8,039 nucleotides of DNA from Pseudomonadota bacterium. Lineage in GTDB: Bacteria; Pseudomonadota; Alphaproteobacteria; Ferrovibrionales; Ferrovibrionaceae. Below the pieces are notes generated by a model, which searched no databases, was not told where the DNA came from, and was given only the letters and a program-made list of their open reading frames with translations. The stretch is from assembly GCA_021793055.1 (NCBI GenBank), contig JAJYTL010000140.1:1-8039 (forward strand). Direction: 5' to 3'. This document shows positions 1 to 8,037 of the stretch, piece by piece. Position 1 is the stretch's first letter; each line of letters opens with the position of its first letter. The translations under genes and the position numbers were made by a program.

Positions 1-1338
<1,338 letters not shown>

Positions 1339-1354
1339 ACCGATCGGCCTTTGC

Positions 1355-1389
1355 GGGCGGCCGGTGTCCAGATCGGGCGCCGGCCGCCC
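1355..1389 (+). terminator. GC-rich hairpin downstream of dnaK, possible attenuator or weak terminator
   Basis: A perfect 10-bp inverted repeat (GGGCGGCCGG at 1355-1364, CCGGCCGCCC at 1380-1389) encloses a 15-base loop, 16 bases after the dnaK stop codon. Only a short GTTTA follows rather than a T run, so it is a poor intrinsic terminator. It more likely pauses transcription or protects the 3' end of dnaK mRNA, which would set a dnaK-to-dnaJ expression ratio. The role is inferred; the repeat is seen. Confidence 0.45.
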
Positions 1390-1414
1390 CTGGCCGTTTA
1401 AGGTACGATCGCTG

Positions 1415-1434
1415 GCGCCGGCCGCCGCCGGCGC
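1415..1434 (+). repeat. Second GC inverted repeat in the dnaK-dnaJ gap
   Basis: GCGCCGGC (1415-1422) and GCCGGCGC (1427-1434) form a perfect 8-bp stem with a 4-base loop, 25 bases after the previous hairpin. No T tract follows. It lies in the leader of dnaJ if transcription reads through. A chance GC-rich palindrome is also possible at this base composition. No clear promoter for dnaJ was found in the gap, so read-through from dnaK is assumed. Confidence 0.3.
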
Positions 1435-1535
1435 AAGTTCTGAGACATGGGGGAGCGTCCGGACATCTGCCGACGGGGGGTCGTTTCAACGGTCGGTAGC
1501 GCTGCGGTGTCGGTGCGGGCGTGCGGGAAGCAGGT

Positions 1536-2663
1536 ATGGCGAAGCAGGATTATTACGAGACCCTCGGGGTGGATCGGTCCGCGAGCGCCGACGACCTGAA
1601 GCGGGCCTATCGCAAGCTCGCGATGAAATTCCATCCGGACCGCAATCCGGACAATCCCGACGCCGAGCGGCGCTTCAAGGAAGTCAGCGAGGCCTATGAG
1701 GTCTTGAAGGACGACCAGCGCCGCGCCGCCTACGACCAGTTCGGCCACGCCGCCTTCGCCCAGGGCGCTGGCGGGCGCGCCGGCGGCTTCGACTTCACCT
1801 CTTCCTTCGCCGATGTCTTCGACGATCTGTTCGGCGAGTTCATGGGCGGGCGGGCGCGCGGCAACAACAACCGCGGCGCCGATCTCCGCTACAACATGGA
1901 GATCACGCTCGAGGACGCCTTCAACGGCAAGAGCACCAAGATCCGCGTGCCGACCCTGACCGTCTGCGAGGACTGCCACGGCGCCGGCGCCGCCGCCGAC
2001 AGCAAGCCGACGGTGTGCCCGAATTGCCGCGGCTCCGGCCGCGTGCGCGCGCATCAGGGCTTCTTCACCGTCGAGCGCACCTGCGGCACCTGCAACGGCG
2101 TCGGCCGCATCATCGAAAATCCCTGCCGTACCTGCGGTGGCTCGGGCCGGGCGCAGAACGAGCGCACGCTGCTGGTCAACATCCCGGCCGGGGTCGAGGA
2201 CGGCACCCGCATCCGCCTTGCCGGCGAGGGCGAAGCCGGCTTTCGCGGCGGTCCGGCGGGCGATCTCTATATCTTCTTGTCGGTGGCGCCGCACCGCTTC
2301 TTCCGCCGCGACGGCATGAACCTGCAATGCCGGGTGCCGATCCCGATGGTGACGGCGGCGCTCGGCGGCAGCATCGACGTGCCGACGATCGAGGGCAAGA
2401 CGGCGCGCCTCACGCTGCCCGCCGGCACCCAGACCGGACGCCAGTTCCGCCTCAAGGGCAAGGGCATGCCAGCGATCCGCGGCCATGGCCATGGCCTCGG
2501 CGACATGTTCATCGAGGTCATGGTCGAGACGCCGATGAATCTGTCGCGCGAGCAGCGCGAGCTTCTGCAGCAATTCCACAAGGCGGGCTCCAAGGAAACC
2601 CATCCGGAATCGGAGGGGTTTTTCGCCCGCGTGCGCGAATTCTGGGACGATCTGCGCGAGTAG
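1536..2663 (+). CDS. dnaJ: Chaperone protein DnaJ (Hsp40, type I)
   Basis: Cytoplasmic co-chaperone that delivers clients to DnaK and stimulates its ATPase. The 375-residue length is normal for the family. Domains in order: J domain (residues 1-70) with the HPD triad at 33-35; a Gly/Phe-rich segment (about 70-105); and the zinc-binding domain with all four CxxCxGxG repeats, Cys pairs at 144/147, 161/164, 183/186 and 197/200. The two-part C-terminal client-binding domain follows (about 210-335, with VEDGTRIRLAGEGEAG and LPAGTQTGRQFRLKGKGMP), then a dimerisation tail. The ATG at 1536 is chosen because it gives the canonical MAKQDYYETLGV start and has GGGA at 1525-1528 seven bases upstream. A GTG 15 bases earlier in frame is less likely. 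It lies downstream of dnaK as a typical chaperone pair. Confidence 0.98.
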   Translation: MAKQDYYETLGVDRSASADDLKRAYRKLAMKFHPDRNPDNPDAERRFKEVSEAYEVLKDDQRRAAYDQFGHAAFAQGAGGRAGGFDFTSSFADVFDDLFGEFMGGRARGNNNRGADLRYNMEITLEDAFNGKSTKIRVPTLTVCEDCHGAGAAADSKPTVCPNCRGSGRVRAHQGFFTVERTCGTCNGVGRIIENPCRTCGGSGRAQNERTLLVNIPAGVEDGTRIRLAGEGEAGFRGGPAGDLYIFLSVAPHRFFRRDGMNLQCRVPIPMVTAALGGSIDVPTIEGKTARLTLPAGTQTGRQFRLKGKGMPAIRGHGHGLGDMFIEVMVETPMNLSREQRELLQQFHKAGSKETHPESEGFFARVREFWDDLRE

Positions 2664-2670
2664 CTTGCGT

Positions 2671-2776
2671 TCCCGAAAAGCGGGTCCGCTTCTCGGACAA
2701 GACCCGGCGCCAGATTATCGGAACCGCGCACGGACATGAGTTCGCATCGATGCGGCGCGAAATCATCGGGCGCTAG
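2671..2776. repeat. Intergenic palindromic repeat between convergent dnaJ and ogt
   Basis: Near-perfect 11-bp inverted arms, CCGAAAAGCGG (2673-2683) and CCGCTTCTCGG (2686-2696) with one mismatch, lie just after the dnaJ stop. A perfect 12-bp palindrome CGCATCGATGCG sits at 2743-2754, and the segment ends in CTAGAGC, which contains the ogt stop codon. The pattern (CCCGAAAAG..., a matching inverted arm, ACAAGA, then CTAGAGC) resembles dispersed intergenic palindromic repeats seen many times in alphaproteobacterial genomes. That resemblance is from memory, not from a search. With no T tract it is not a classical terminator, but it could separate the two convergent transcripts. Confidence 0.5.
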
Positions 2777-3294
2777 AGCAGCAGCGCGCCCTCGTGACGC
2801 AGGAGATGCAGCTTGGTAGCCGGGCCGCGGCCGCCGCTATAGCCGCCGAGCCGGCCCGCGGCGGCGACCACGCGATGACAGGGAATGATGATCGGAATCG
2901 GGTTGGCGCCCATGACGGTGCCGATCGCCCGCGCGCTGCCGCCGACCGCCGCCGCCATCTCGCCATAGGTCAAGGTCTCGCCCCAGGGGATTTGGCAAAG
3001 CCGGGCCCAAGCGCTTTTCTGGAAGGCGCTGCCCTGCGGATCGAGCGGCAGATCGAAGGCGCGCCGGGTCTTCGCGAAATAGGCGCCGATCTGCGCCGCC
3101 GCCGCGTCGAGGAGCGGCGTCGGCGCGGCCCGGCCGCTGGCGATTTCCCTCTTCGCCCAATCGAGCGCGATAATGCGCCCCCGGCGCTCAGCCAGCACGA
3201 GAAGCCCGATCGGCGTCGCGACGCCGTGGTGAAGGACGGCGCCGGTGCCTTCGGTCTTGGCCTCTGTCGCGGCCTTGGCCGCCGGTTCCGTCAC
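2773..3294 (-). CDS. ogt: Methylated-DNA--protein-cysteine S-methyltransferase (O6-alkylguanine-DNA alkyltransferase)
   Basis: Suicide DNA-repair protein that moves the methyl group of O6-methylguanine (and O4-methylthymine) to its own cysteine. The C-terminal catalytic domain is clear: WARLCQIPWGETLTYGEMAAAVG (residues 96-118), the helix-turn-helix segment ARAIGTVMGANPIP, the active-site motif PCHRVV with acceptor Cys139, then GGYSGG. A poorly conserved N-terminal domain occupies about 20-85. I chose the GTG at 3294, giving 173 residues, a normal length. The frame stays open to 3444, but the added 50 residues are Pro/Arg-rich shadow sequence inside the upstream gene. The ATG at 3308-3306 belongs to another frame that stops at once. 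The Shine-Dalgarno site is weak, so translation may be coupled to the upstream YyaL-type gene, whose stop lies 10 bases away. The protein is not fused to an Ada regulatory domain. Confidence 0.93.
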   Translation of the reverse strand: MTEPAAKAATEAKTEGTGAVLHHGVATPIGLLVLAERRGRIIALDWAKREIASGRAAPTPLLDAAAAQIGAYFAKTRRAFDLPLDPQGSAFQKSAWARLCQIPWGETLTYGEMAAAVGGSARAIGTVMGANPIPIIIPCHRVVAAAGRLGGYSGGRGPATKLHLLRHEGALLL

Positions 3295-3304
3295 CGGCTC
3301 GCAC

Positions 3305-5341
<2,037 letters not shown>

Positions 5342-5390
5342 GGCAAAGAACCTCGTTCGGTAGCGACGGCGATGGCAACGGGCGAAGACG

Positions 5391-5429
5391 GCGCGCGCCG
5401 GCGGCGGTTGCCGCTGCCGCGCCGCGCGC
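5391..5429. repeat. Long imperfect GC palindrome in the divergent promoter region
   Basis: Centred on TTG at 5408-5410, the arms pair over nine consecutive positions (one G-T). With small mismatches the pairing continues to outer GCGCGC blocks at 5391-5396 and 5424-5429. It lies in the 134-base gap between the minus-strand YyaL-type gene and the plus-strand DUF6489 gene, over the place where a -35 box for the latter would be. A protein-binding site or a cruciform is possible, but base composition makes chance hard to exclude. Confidence 0.3.
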
Positions 5430-5436
5430 TTTACGC

Positions 5437-5442
5437 TATGAT
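5437..5442 (+). promoter_or_regulatory. Candidate -10 box for the DUF6489-mnmE transcript
   Basis: TATGAT matches the sigma-70 -10 consensus at five of six positions and lies 33 bases before the ATG at 5476, in an otherwise very GC-rich stretch. The sequence 17 bases upstream (CTGCCG) is a poor -35 box. A start of transcription near 5449 would give a leader of about 27 bases, containing the GGGAG ribosome-binding site at 5464-5468. Confidence 0.4.
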
Positions 5443-5475
5443 GACGGCCGGTTGATCACGACGCGGGAGAACGGC

Positions 5476-5745
5476 ATGAAGATTACCTTCGATATTGATT
5501 GCACCCCGCAAGAAGCAAGAGCCTTTCTCGGACTCCCCGATCTCGAAGACCTCTACAAGACCATGGTCGGCCGCCTCGAGGAGCGCATGACCCAGGCGAT
5601 GGAGGCGATGGAGCCGGAAGCCCTGCTCCGCACCTGGTTCCCGGCCTCGATCGGCGGCATGGAGCAGATACAGAAGGCCTTCTGGTCGCAGTTTATGTCG
5701 CCGGGCTCGGGAAGCGAAGGCCACGGCGAAAAAAAGAAGGGCTGA
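5476..5745 (+). CDS. DUF6489-type small conserved protein
   Basis: An 89-residue soluble protein of unknown function. The opening MKITFDIDCTPQEARAFLGL followed by PDLEDL, the Met/Glu-rich amphipathic helix (about 24-46) and the EALLRTWFP...MEQIQKAFWSQF segment fit a small family widespread in alphaproteobacteria, which I recognise as DUF6489. The tail is polar and Lys-rich. The ATG at 5476 is preferred over one at 5452 because the conserved start begins there and GGGAG (5464-5468) lies seven bases upstream. The repeated PEALL-to-FW pattern with many methionines suggests helix packing against a partner or a membrane surface, but this is inference. It sits 23 bases before mnmE on the same strand, so it is probably co-transcribed, and its stop does not overlap the next start. 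Confidence 0.88.
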   Translation: MKITFDIDCTPQEARAFLGLPDLEDLYKTMVGRLEERMTQAMEAMEPEALLRTWFPASIGGMEQIQKAFWSQFMSPGSGSEGHGEKKKG

Positions 5746-5768
5746 GCGCGAGCGGGCGGCGCCAGGCC

Positions 5769-7160
5769 ATGAGCGACGCTGCGGGGTTCGCCGAGACCAT
5801 TTTCGCCGTGGCGTCCGGCGCCGGCCGGGGCGGCATCGCCGTGGTGCGGGTCTCCGGACCCAAGGCCGGCGCGGCGCTTTGCCGCCTGAGCGGCCGCGCC
5901 GAGTTGCCGGCGCCGCGGCGCGCGACGATGGCGCGGCTCGCGCGGCCCCGCCCCGCCGGCGATGCAGTGCCTGAGGCGACGCCCGATGACGACGTCATCG
6001 ATCATGGCCTCGCGATCTGGTTTCCCAGCCCCGCGAGCTTCACCGGCGAGGATGTGGCCGAGTTCCACGTCCACGGCGGGCTGGCGGTGATGCAGGCGCT
6101 GCTGGCCGCGCTTGCCGCCCTACCTGGGCTGCGCCCGGCGGAGCCCGGCGAGTTTTCCCGCCGCGCCTTCGAGAACGGCAAGATGGACCTCACCGCGGCC
6201 GAGGGCCTCGCCGATCTGGTCGCCGCCGAGACCGAGGCGCAACGCCGCCAATCGCTGCGCCAGATGGCGGGCGGCTTGCGCGCGCTTTACGACGGCTGGC
6301 GGGCGCGTCTGGTGCAGGCGCTCGCCCATTTCGAGGCCGAGATCGATTTCGCCGAGGAGGACCTGCCGGCGGCGCTGGCGGCCGCCGCGCGCACCGCCGT
6401 CGCCGGGCTCCGCGATGAGATCGCCGCGCATCTCGCCGATCGGCACCGCGGCGAGCGGCTGCGGGATGGGCTTGAGATCGTCATCCTCGGCCCGCCGAAC
6501 GCCGGCAAATCGAGCCTTCTCAACATGCTGGCGCGGCGCGAGGCGGCGATCGTCTCGACCGTGCCCGGCACCACGCGGGATATAGTCGAGGCGCATCTCG
6601 ACCTCGGCGGCTTTCCCGTCGTGCTGGCCGATACCGCCGGGCTGCGCGAGGCAGCGGAGCAGATCGAGGCCGAGGGCATCCGCCGCGCGCTTGAGCGCGC
6701 CGAGCGCGCCGACGTCAAGATACTGGTTCTCGAAGCGGCGGATTGGCCGGCGCTCCCGGGCGAGCTCGCGGCGCTCGCCGACGACGACAGCCTCCTGGTG
6801 CTGAACAAGACCGATCTGCGGCCGCCGCGCGCGCCCGCGACCTATAACGACCGGCCGGTCTATCCGCTTTCGATCAAGAGCGGCCAGGGTCGCGAGAGGT
6901 TTGTCGCCGCCTTGACGGAGATGGTGGCGGCGCGCCTCGCGACCGGGCCGGCGCCGGCCTTGACCCGCACCCGCCACCGCGCCGCGCTGGAGGACAGCCT
7001 GGCCGCGCTGGAGCGCTTTCTCGCCGCGCCCGAGGCCGGAGCCGAGCTTGCGGCAGAGGAGCTTCGCCTTGCCACGCGGGCGCTCGGCCGCATCACCGGC
7101 CGCGTCGACGTCGAGGACGTCCTTGACGTCATCTTCCGCGACTTCTGCATCGGCAAATAG
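5769..7160 (+). CDS. mnmE: tRNA uridine-5-carboxymethylaminomethyl(34) synthesis GTPase MnmE (TrmE)
   Basis: GTPase that, with MnmG, installs the carboxymethylaminomethyl (or aminomethyl) group on wobble U34 of certain tRNAs, using a folate-derived one-carbon unit. Complete at 463 residues, normal length. The N-terminal formyl-tetrahydrofolate-binding domain carries FTGEDVAEFHVHGG (91-104) and RRAFENGKMDLTAAEG (131-146). The G domain, inserted in a helical domain, has G1 GPPNAGKSS (241-249), G2 PGTTRD (266-271), G3 DTAG (288-291) and G4 NKTD (346-349). The C-terminus ends in the family-specific FCIGK with catalytic Cys460. The ATG at 5769 gives the standard MSDAAGFAETIFAVASGAGRGG-like start. 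Upstream codons in frame are shadow sequence over the DUF6489 gene. The usual next gene, mnmG, is not present in the following 879 bases, which is unusual for an alphaproteobacterium. Confidence 0.97.
   Translation: MSDAAGFAETIFAVASGAGRGGIAVVRVSGPKAGAALCRLSGRAELPAPRRATMARLARPRPAGDAVPEATPDDDVIDHGLAIWFPSPASFTGEDVAEFHVHGGLAVMQALLAALAALPGLRPAEPGEFSRRAFENGKMDLTAAEGLADLVAAETEAQRRQSLRQMAGGLRALYDGWRARLVQALAHFEAEIDFAEEDLPAALAAAARTAVAGLRDEIAAHLADRHRGERLRDGLEIVILGPPNAGKSSLLNMLARREAAIVSTVPGTTRDIVEAHLDLGGFPVVLADTAGLREAAEQIEAEGIRRALERAERADVKILVLEAADWPALPGELAALADDDSLLVLNKTDLRPPRAPATYNDRPVYPLSIKSGQGRERFVAALTEMVAARLATGPAPALTRTRHRAALEDSLAALERFLAAPEAGAELAAEELRLATRALGRITGRVDVEDVLDVIFRDFCIGK
7143..7160 (+). other. 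Possible attachment-site core at the 3' end of mnmE
   Basis: The last 18 bases of mnmE (TTCTGCATCGGCAAATAG, coding FCIGK and stop) occupy the same place as the 18-bp recombination core used by SGI1-type integrative elements, which insert at the 3' end of mnmE (trmE/thdF). It differs from the enterobacterial core mainly at synonymous third positions. Because the site is part of a conserved gene, its presence alone does not prove insertion. The abrupt change in composition right after it and the missing mnmG are the supporting evidence. No second copy is visible in the window. Confidence 0.4.
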
Positions 7161-7192
7161 GCGGAATTATGCCGCTGTCTCACCAAGAGACA
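7161..7192 (+). other. Two short hairpins directly after mnmE
   Basis: GCGG/CCGC (7161-7164 and 7172-7175) encloses seven bases, and TGTCTC/GAGACA (7176-7181 and 7187-7192) encloses ACCAA. An A run rather than a T run follows on the + strand, so neither is a standard intrinsic terminator for mnmE. They could be mRNA 3' structures or protein-binding sites flanking an attachment core. Confidence 0.3.
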
Positions 7193-7249
7193 AAAAGCCA
7201 GATTTTGTGAGTTATCCCCGATATCCCCTAGATCGTGTGCCGACTCCGG

Positions 7250-7279
7250 TTGACGAGTCCCAAATTCTATTGTCTATCT
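7250..7279 (+). promoter_or_regulatory. Putative housekeeping sigma promoter
   Basis: TTGACG (7250-7255) is a five-of-six match to the -35 consensus. CTATCT (7274-7279), 18 bases downstream, resembles the alphaproteobacterial -10 form CTATAT. Transcription would begin near 7286 and end at the strong terminator at 7551-7583, giving an RNA of about 300 bases that contains the 41-codon frame at 7407-7532. The position in an AT-richer stretch, 90 bases after mnmE, supports a separate transcription unit. Confidence 0.45.
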
Positions 7280-7406
7280 AGTGATGGCGAAGTGATTCAT
7301 CGCCTTTTGCCGAAGCCCTGGCTCCGCCATGCCCTGAATGGGACGCGGGGTACATGGGGTGCCCCAGGGGGCAGGCCCAGCCTGTCATCGGTAGAAGGAC
7401 ACGATC

Positions 7407-7532
7407 ATGAACAATGTCGTGGCTGAGATGCCGTCAGGACTTCTCGTGTTTGTGCGAGAATTCCTGCGGTTAAGATACGGAAAATGGGAGCAGGTTCGCT
7501 CCCATCACCGTAGTTGGCCTACTGGCAGGTAG
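7407..7532 (+). CDS. Possible 41-residue small protein, unrecognised
   Basis: The ATG at 7407 is preceded by GAAGGA (7394-7399) at an ideal seven-base spacing, the best Shine-Dalgarno site in the window. It opens 41 codons ending at TAG 7530-7532. The protein starts with a short polar stretch (MNNVVAEMPSG), then a hydrophobic/basic part (LLVFVREFLRLRYG) and a tail KWEQVRSHHRSWPTG rich in Trp, His and Arg. It is strongly basic, with aromatic residues spaced through a basic background, suggesting nucleic-acid or membrane association; that is inference. I do not recognise a family with certainty. Its ATG lies inside a hairpin (7400-7421), so translation may depend on RNA folding. Strong hairpins throughout the frame leave open that it is only an accidental frame in a structured RNA. 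Confidence 0.45.
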   Translation: MNNVVAEMPSGLLVFVREFLRLRYGKWEQVRSHHRSWPTGR

Positions 7533-7550
7533 GCCTAGTACCAGAGTGGG

Positions 7551-7583
7551 GCGGGCGGTCTTCGGGCCGCCCGCTTTCTTTTT
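7551..7583 (+). terminator. Strong intrinsic terminator with UUCG tetraloop
   Basis: GCGGGCGGTC (7551-7560) pairs with GGCCGCCCGC (7565-7574) over ten positions, one of them G-U, around the extra-stable C(UUCG)G loop. It is followed by TTTCTTTTT at 7575-7583. This is a textbook rho-independent terminator on the + strand. It lies 391 bases after the mnmE stop, so it most likely ends a separate transcript starting between the two. Confidence 0.92.
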
Positions 7584-7620
7584 GAGATACTGCCACATAT
7601 TGATGATGGCGGTCAACATG

Positions 7621-7671
7621 CTTCTATGGGCGGTAGAAGACTCTTAGAAGACTCGCTGCTATCATAGCGGC
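7621..7671. promoter_or_regulatory. Operator-like cluster and -10 box in front of the small regulator
   Basis: Two identical 10-base direct repeats TAGAAGACTC (7634-7643, 7645-7654) have an 11-base period, about one helical turn. CTTCTA at 7621-7626 is inverted relative to TAGAAG in the first repeat. A quasi-palindrome GCTGCTAT-C-ATAGCGGC (7655-7671) contains TATCAT (7660-7665), a five-of-six -10 box. The -35 position falls inside the direct repeats and is a poor match. Transcription from this box would start at about 7672-7675, at or next to the ATG, which has no Shine-Dalgarno site: probably a leaderless mRNA. Tandem repeats one turn apart are the usual binding mode of ribbon-helix-helix repressors, so autoregulation is likely. 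Confidence 0.5.
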
Positions 7672-7674
7672 ACG

Positions 7675-7926
7675 ATGCCTAGGAAGACTGACGACGCAAA
7701 GAACAGGGCGCTTAGCTTTTCGCTCCCTTCCGGGGCGATGGATCTTTTGCAGGAATTAATTGATCAAAAAGAAGTTGGCGGAGATAGAGCCGAGGTAATT
7801 AGACATCTCGTGGTAATGGGTCTACAGCATTATGTGGATCGCGGTCGGATAGGCCACAAAGAGCCTATTTCCGGCACCAAGGAAGGTGCCAAGGTACGGC
7901 CACGAGTGGTTTCCACTGAGCAATAG
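7675..7926 (+). CDS. Small ribbon-helix-helix (CopG/Arc-like) DNA-binding protein, probable transcription regulator
   Basis: An 83-residue basic protein. A polar N-terminus (MPRKTDDAKN) precedes RALSFSLP, which fits the DNA-contacting beta strand. A first helix follows (about 20-33, AMDLLQELIDQKEV), then a turn with Gly-Gly, then DRAEVIRHLVVMGLQHYVDRG (about 37-57), the second helix with the hydrophobic spacing typical of ribbon-helix-helix dimers. The last 25 residues are polar and probably flexible. Such proteins serve as plasmid or phage regulators, antitoxins, or relaxosome accessories; no partner toxin is seen next to it here. Codon use and G+C differ clearly from the upstream genes, consistent with acquired DNA. 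No Shine-Dalgarno site precedes the ATG. The assignment rests on pattern recognition of a short, divergent fold. Confidence 0.7.
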   Translation: MPRKTDDAKNRALSFSLPSGAMDLLQELIDQKEVGGDRAEVIRHLVVMGLQHYVDRGRIGHKEPISGTKEGAKVRPRVVSTEQ

Positions 7927-7938
7927 GCTGCGACCGAC

Positions 7939-8037
7939 TTAAACGACTTCTTCTCCCGTCGTTTTAGCGAGATGCGCCAGCTGCCACCGGCCAGGATAAG
8001 TGCTGCGGTCAAAAACAACGATGCCGTCCTTGCGCCG
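7939..8037 (-). CDS. C-terminal end of a minus-strand reading frame running off the window, unrecognised
   Basis: Reading from the window end on the minus strand, one frame is open for 32 codons and stops with TAA at 7941-7939. The peptide (RRKDGIVVFDRSTYPGRW, then QLAHLAKTTGEEVV) has a protein-like mix of hydrophobic strand, charged turn and helix. The other minus-strand frame, open through the regulator gene, reads less like protein. If real, the gene converges on the small regulator with only 12 bases between stops. The start and most of the protein lie outside, so no function can be proposed. Confidence 0.35.
   Translation of the reverse strand, partial: RRKDGIVVFDRSTYPGRWQLAHLAKTTGEEVV
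7940..7964. terminator. Weak inverted repeat between the convergent regulator and minus-strand frame
   Basis: AAACGAC and GTCGTTT form seven perfect pairs about ten bases apart, starting 14 bases after the regulator stop. Read on the + strand the right arm ends in four T's (GTCGTTTTAG). A short AT-rich stem makes a weak terminator at best, possibly acting in both directions. Confidence 0.3.

Larger units (their letters stand above)
7286..7583 (+). ncRNA. Structured transcript of about 300 bases, identity unknown (ncRNA or leader plus small mRNA)
   Basis: Between the putative promoter and the UUCG terminator lies a run of separate hairpins. One is at 7400-7421 (five plus three base pairs, one bulge, loop GAACA). 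The next is at 7435-7466 (eleven pairs, one mismatch, 8-base loop). The third is at 7476-7512 (five plus seven pairs around an internal loop). The fourth is at 7516-7535 (seven perfect pairs, loop TGGCAG). All are stable by eye and occur in a region no richer in G+C than half, so they are less easily due to composition. None of the RNase P, tmRNA, SRP RNA or common riboswitch signatures I know is present. The same segment contains a small reading frame, so this may be a small mRNA, a non-coding RNA, or both. Confidence 0.4.

Noticed and set aside
1398..2603. 401-codon minus-strand frame opposite dnaJ
   Set aside because: Low-complexity Ala/Arg/Val product with no motif; the + strand encodes intact DnaJ over the same bases.
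5499..5768. In-frame upstream extension of mnmE
   Set aside because: It overlaps the DUF6489 gene in another frame and has no MnmE homology. The family start is at 5769.
6120..6977. 285-codon minus-strand frame opposite mnmE
   Set aside because: Shadow of the GC-rich mnmE frame; no start context or domain.
7212..7220. TTATCCCCG as a DnaA box (replication origin)
   Set aside because: A single imperfect match without a cluster, an AT-rich unwinding region or a replication gene.
7285..7330. GGCGAAGTGATTCATCGCC followed by CTGGCTCC, vaguely like a fluoride riboswitch
   Set aside because: Conserved loop bases and the pseudoknot partners do not fit, and no fluoride exporter follows.
7355..7399. 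GGGGTGCC followed by CCTGTCATCGGTAGAAGGA, superficially like a TPP riboswitch
   Set aside because: The essential CUGAGA and the conserved second-helix sequence are absent, and the next frame is not a thiamine gene.
7235..7426. 63-codon + strand frame in the region after mnmE
   Set aside because: Starts with GTG without a ribosome-binding site, shows no protein-like pattern, and conflicts with the better-supported frame at 7407.
7830..8018. 62-codon minus-strand frame opposite the end of the small regulator
   Set aside because: Overlaps the regulator gene for most of its length and shows no motif; another minus-strand frame ending at 7939 reads more like protein.
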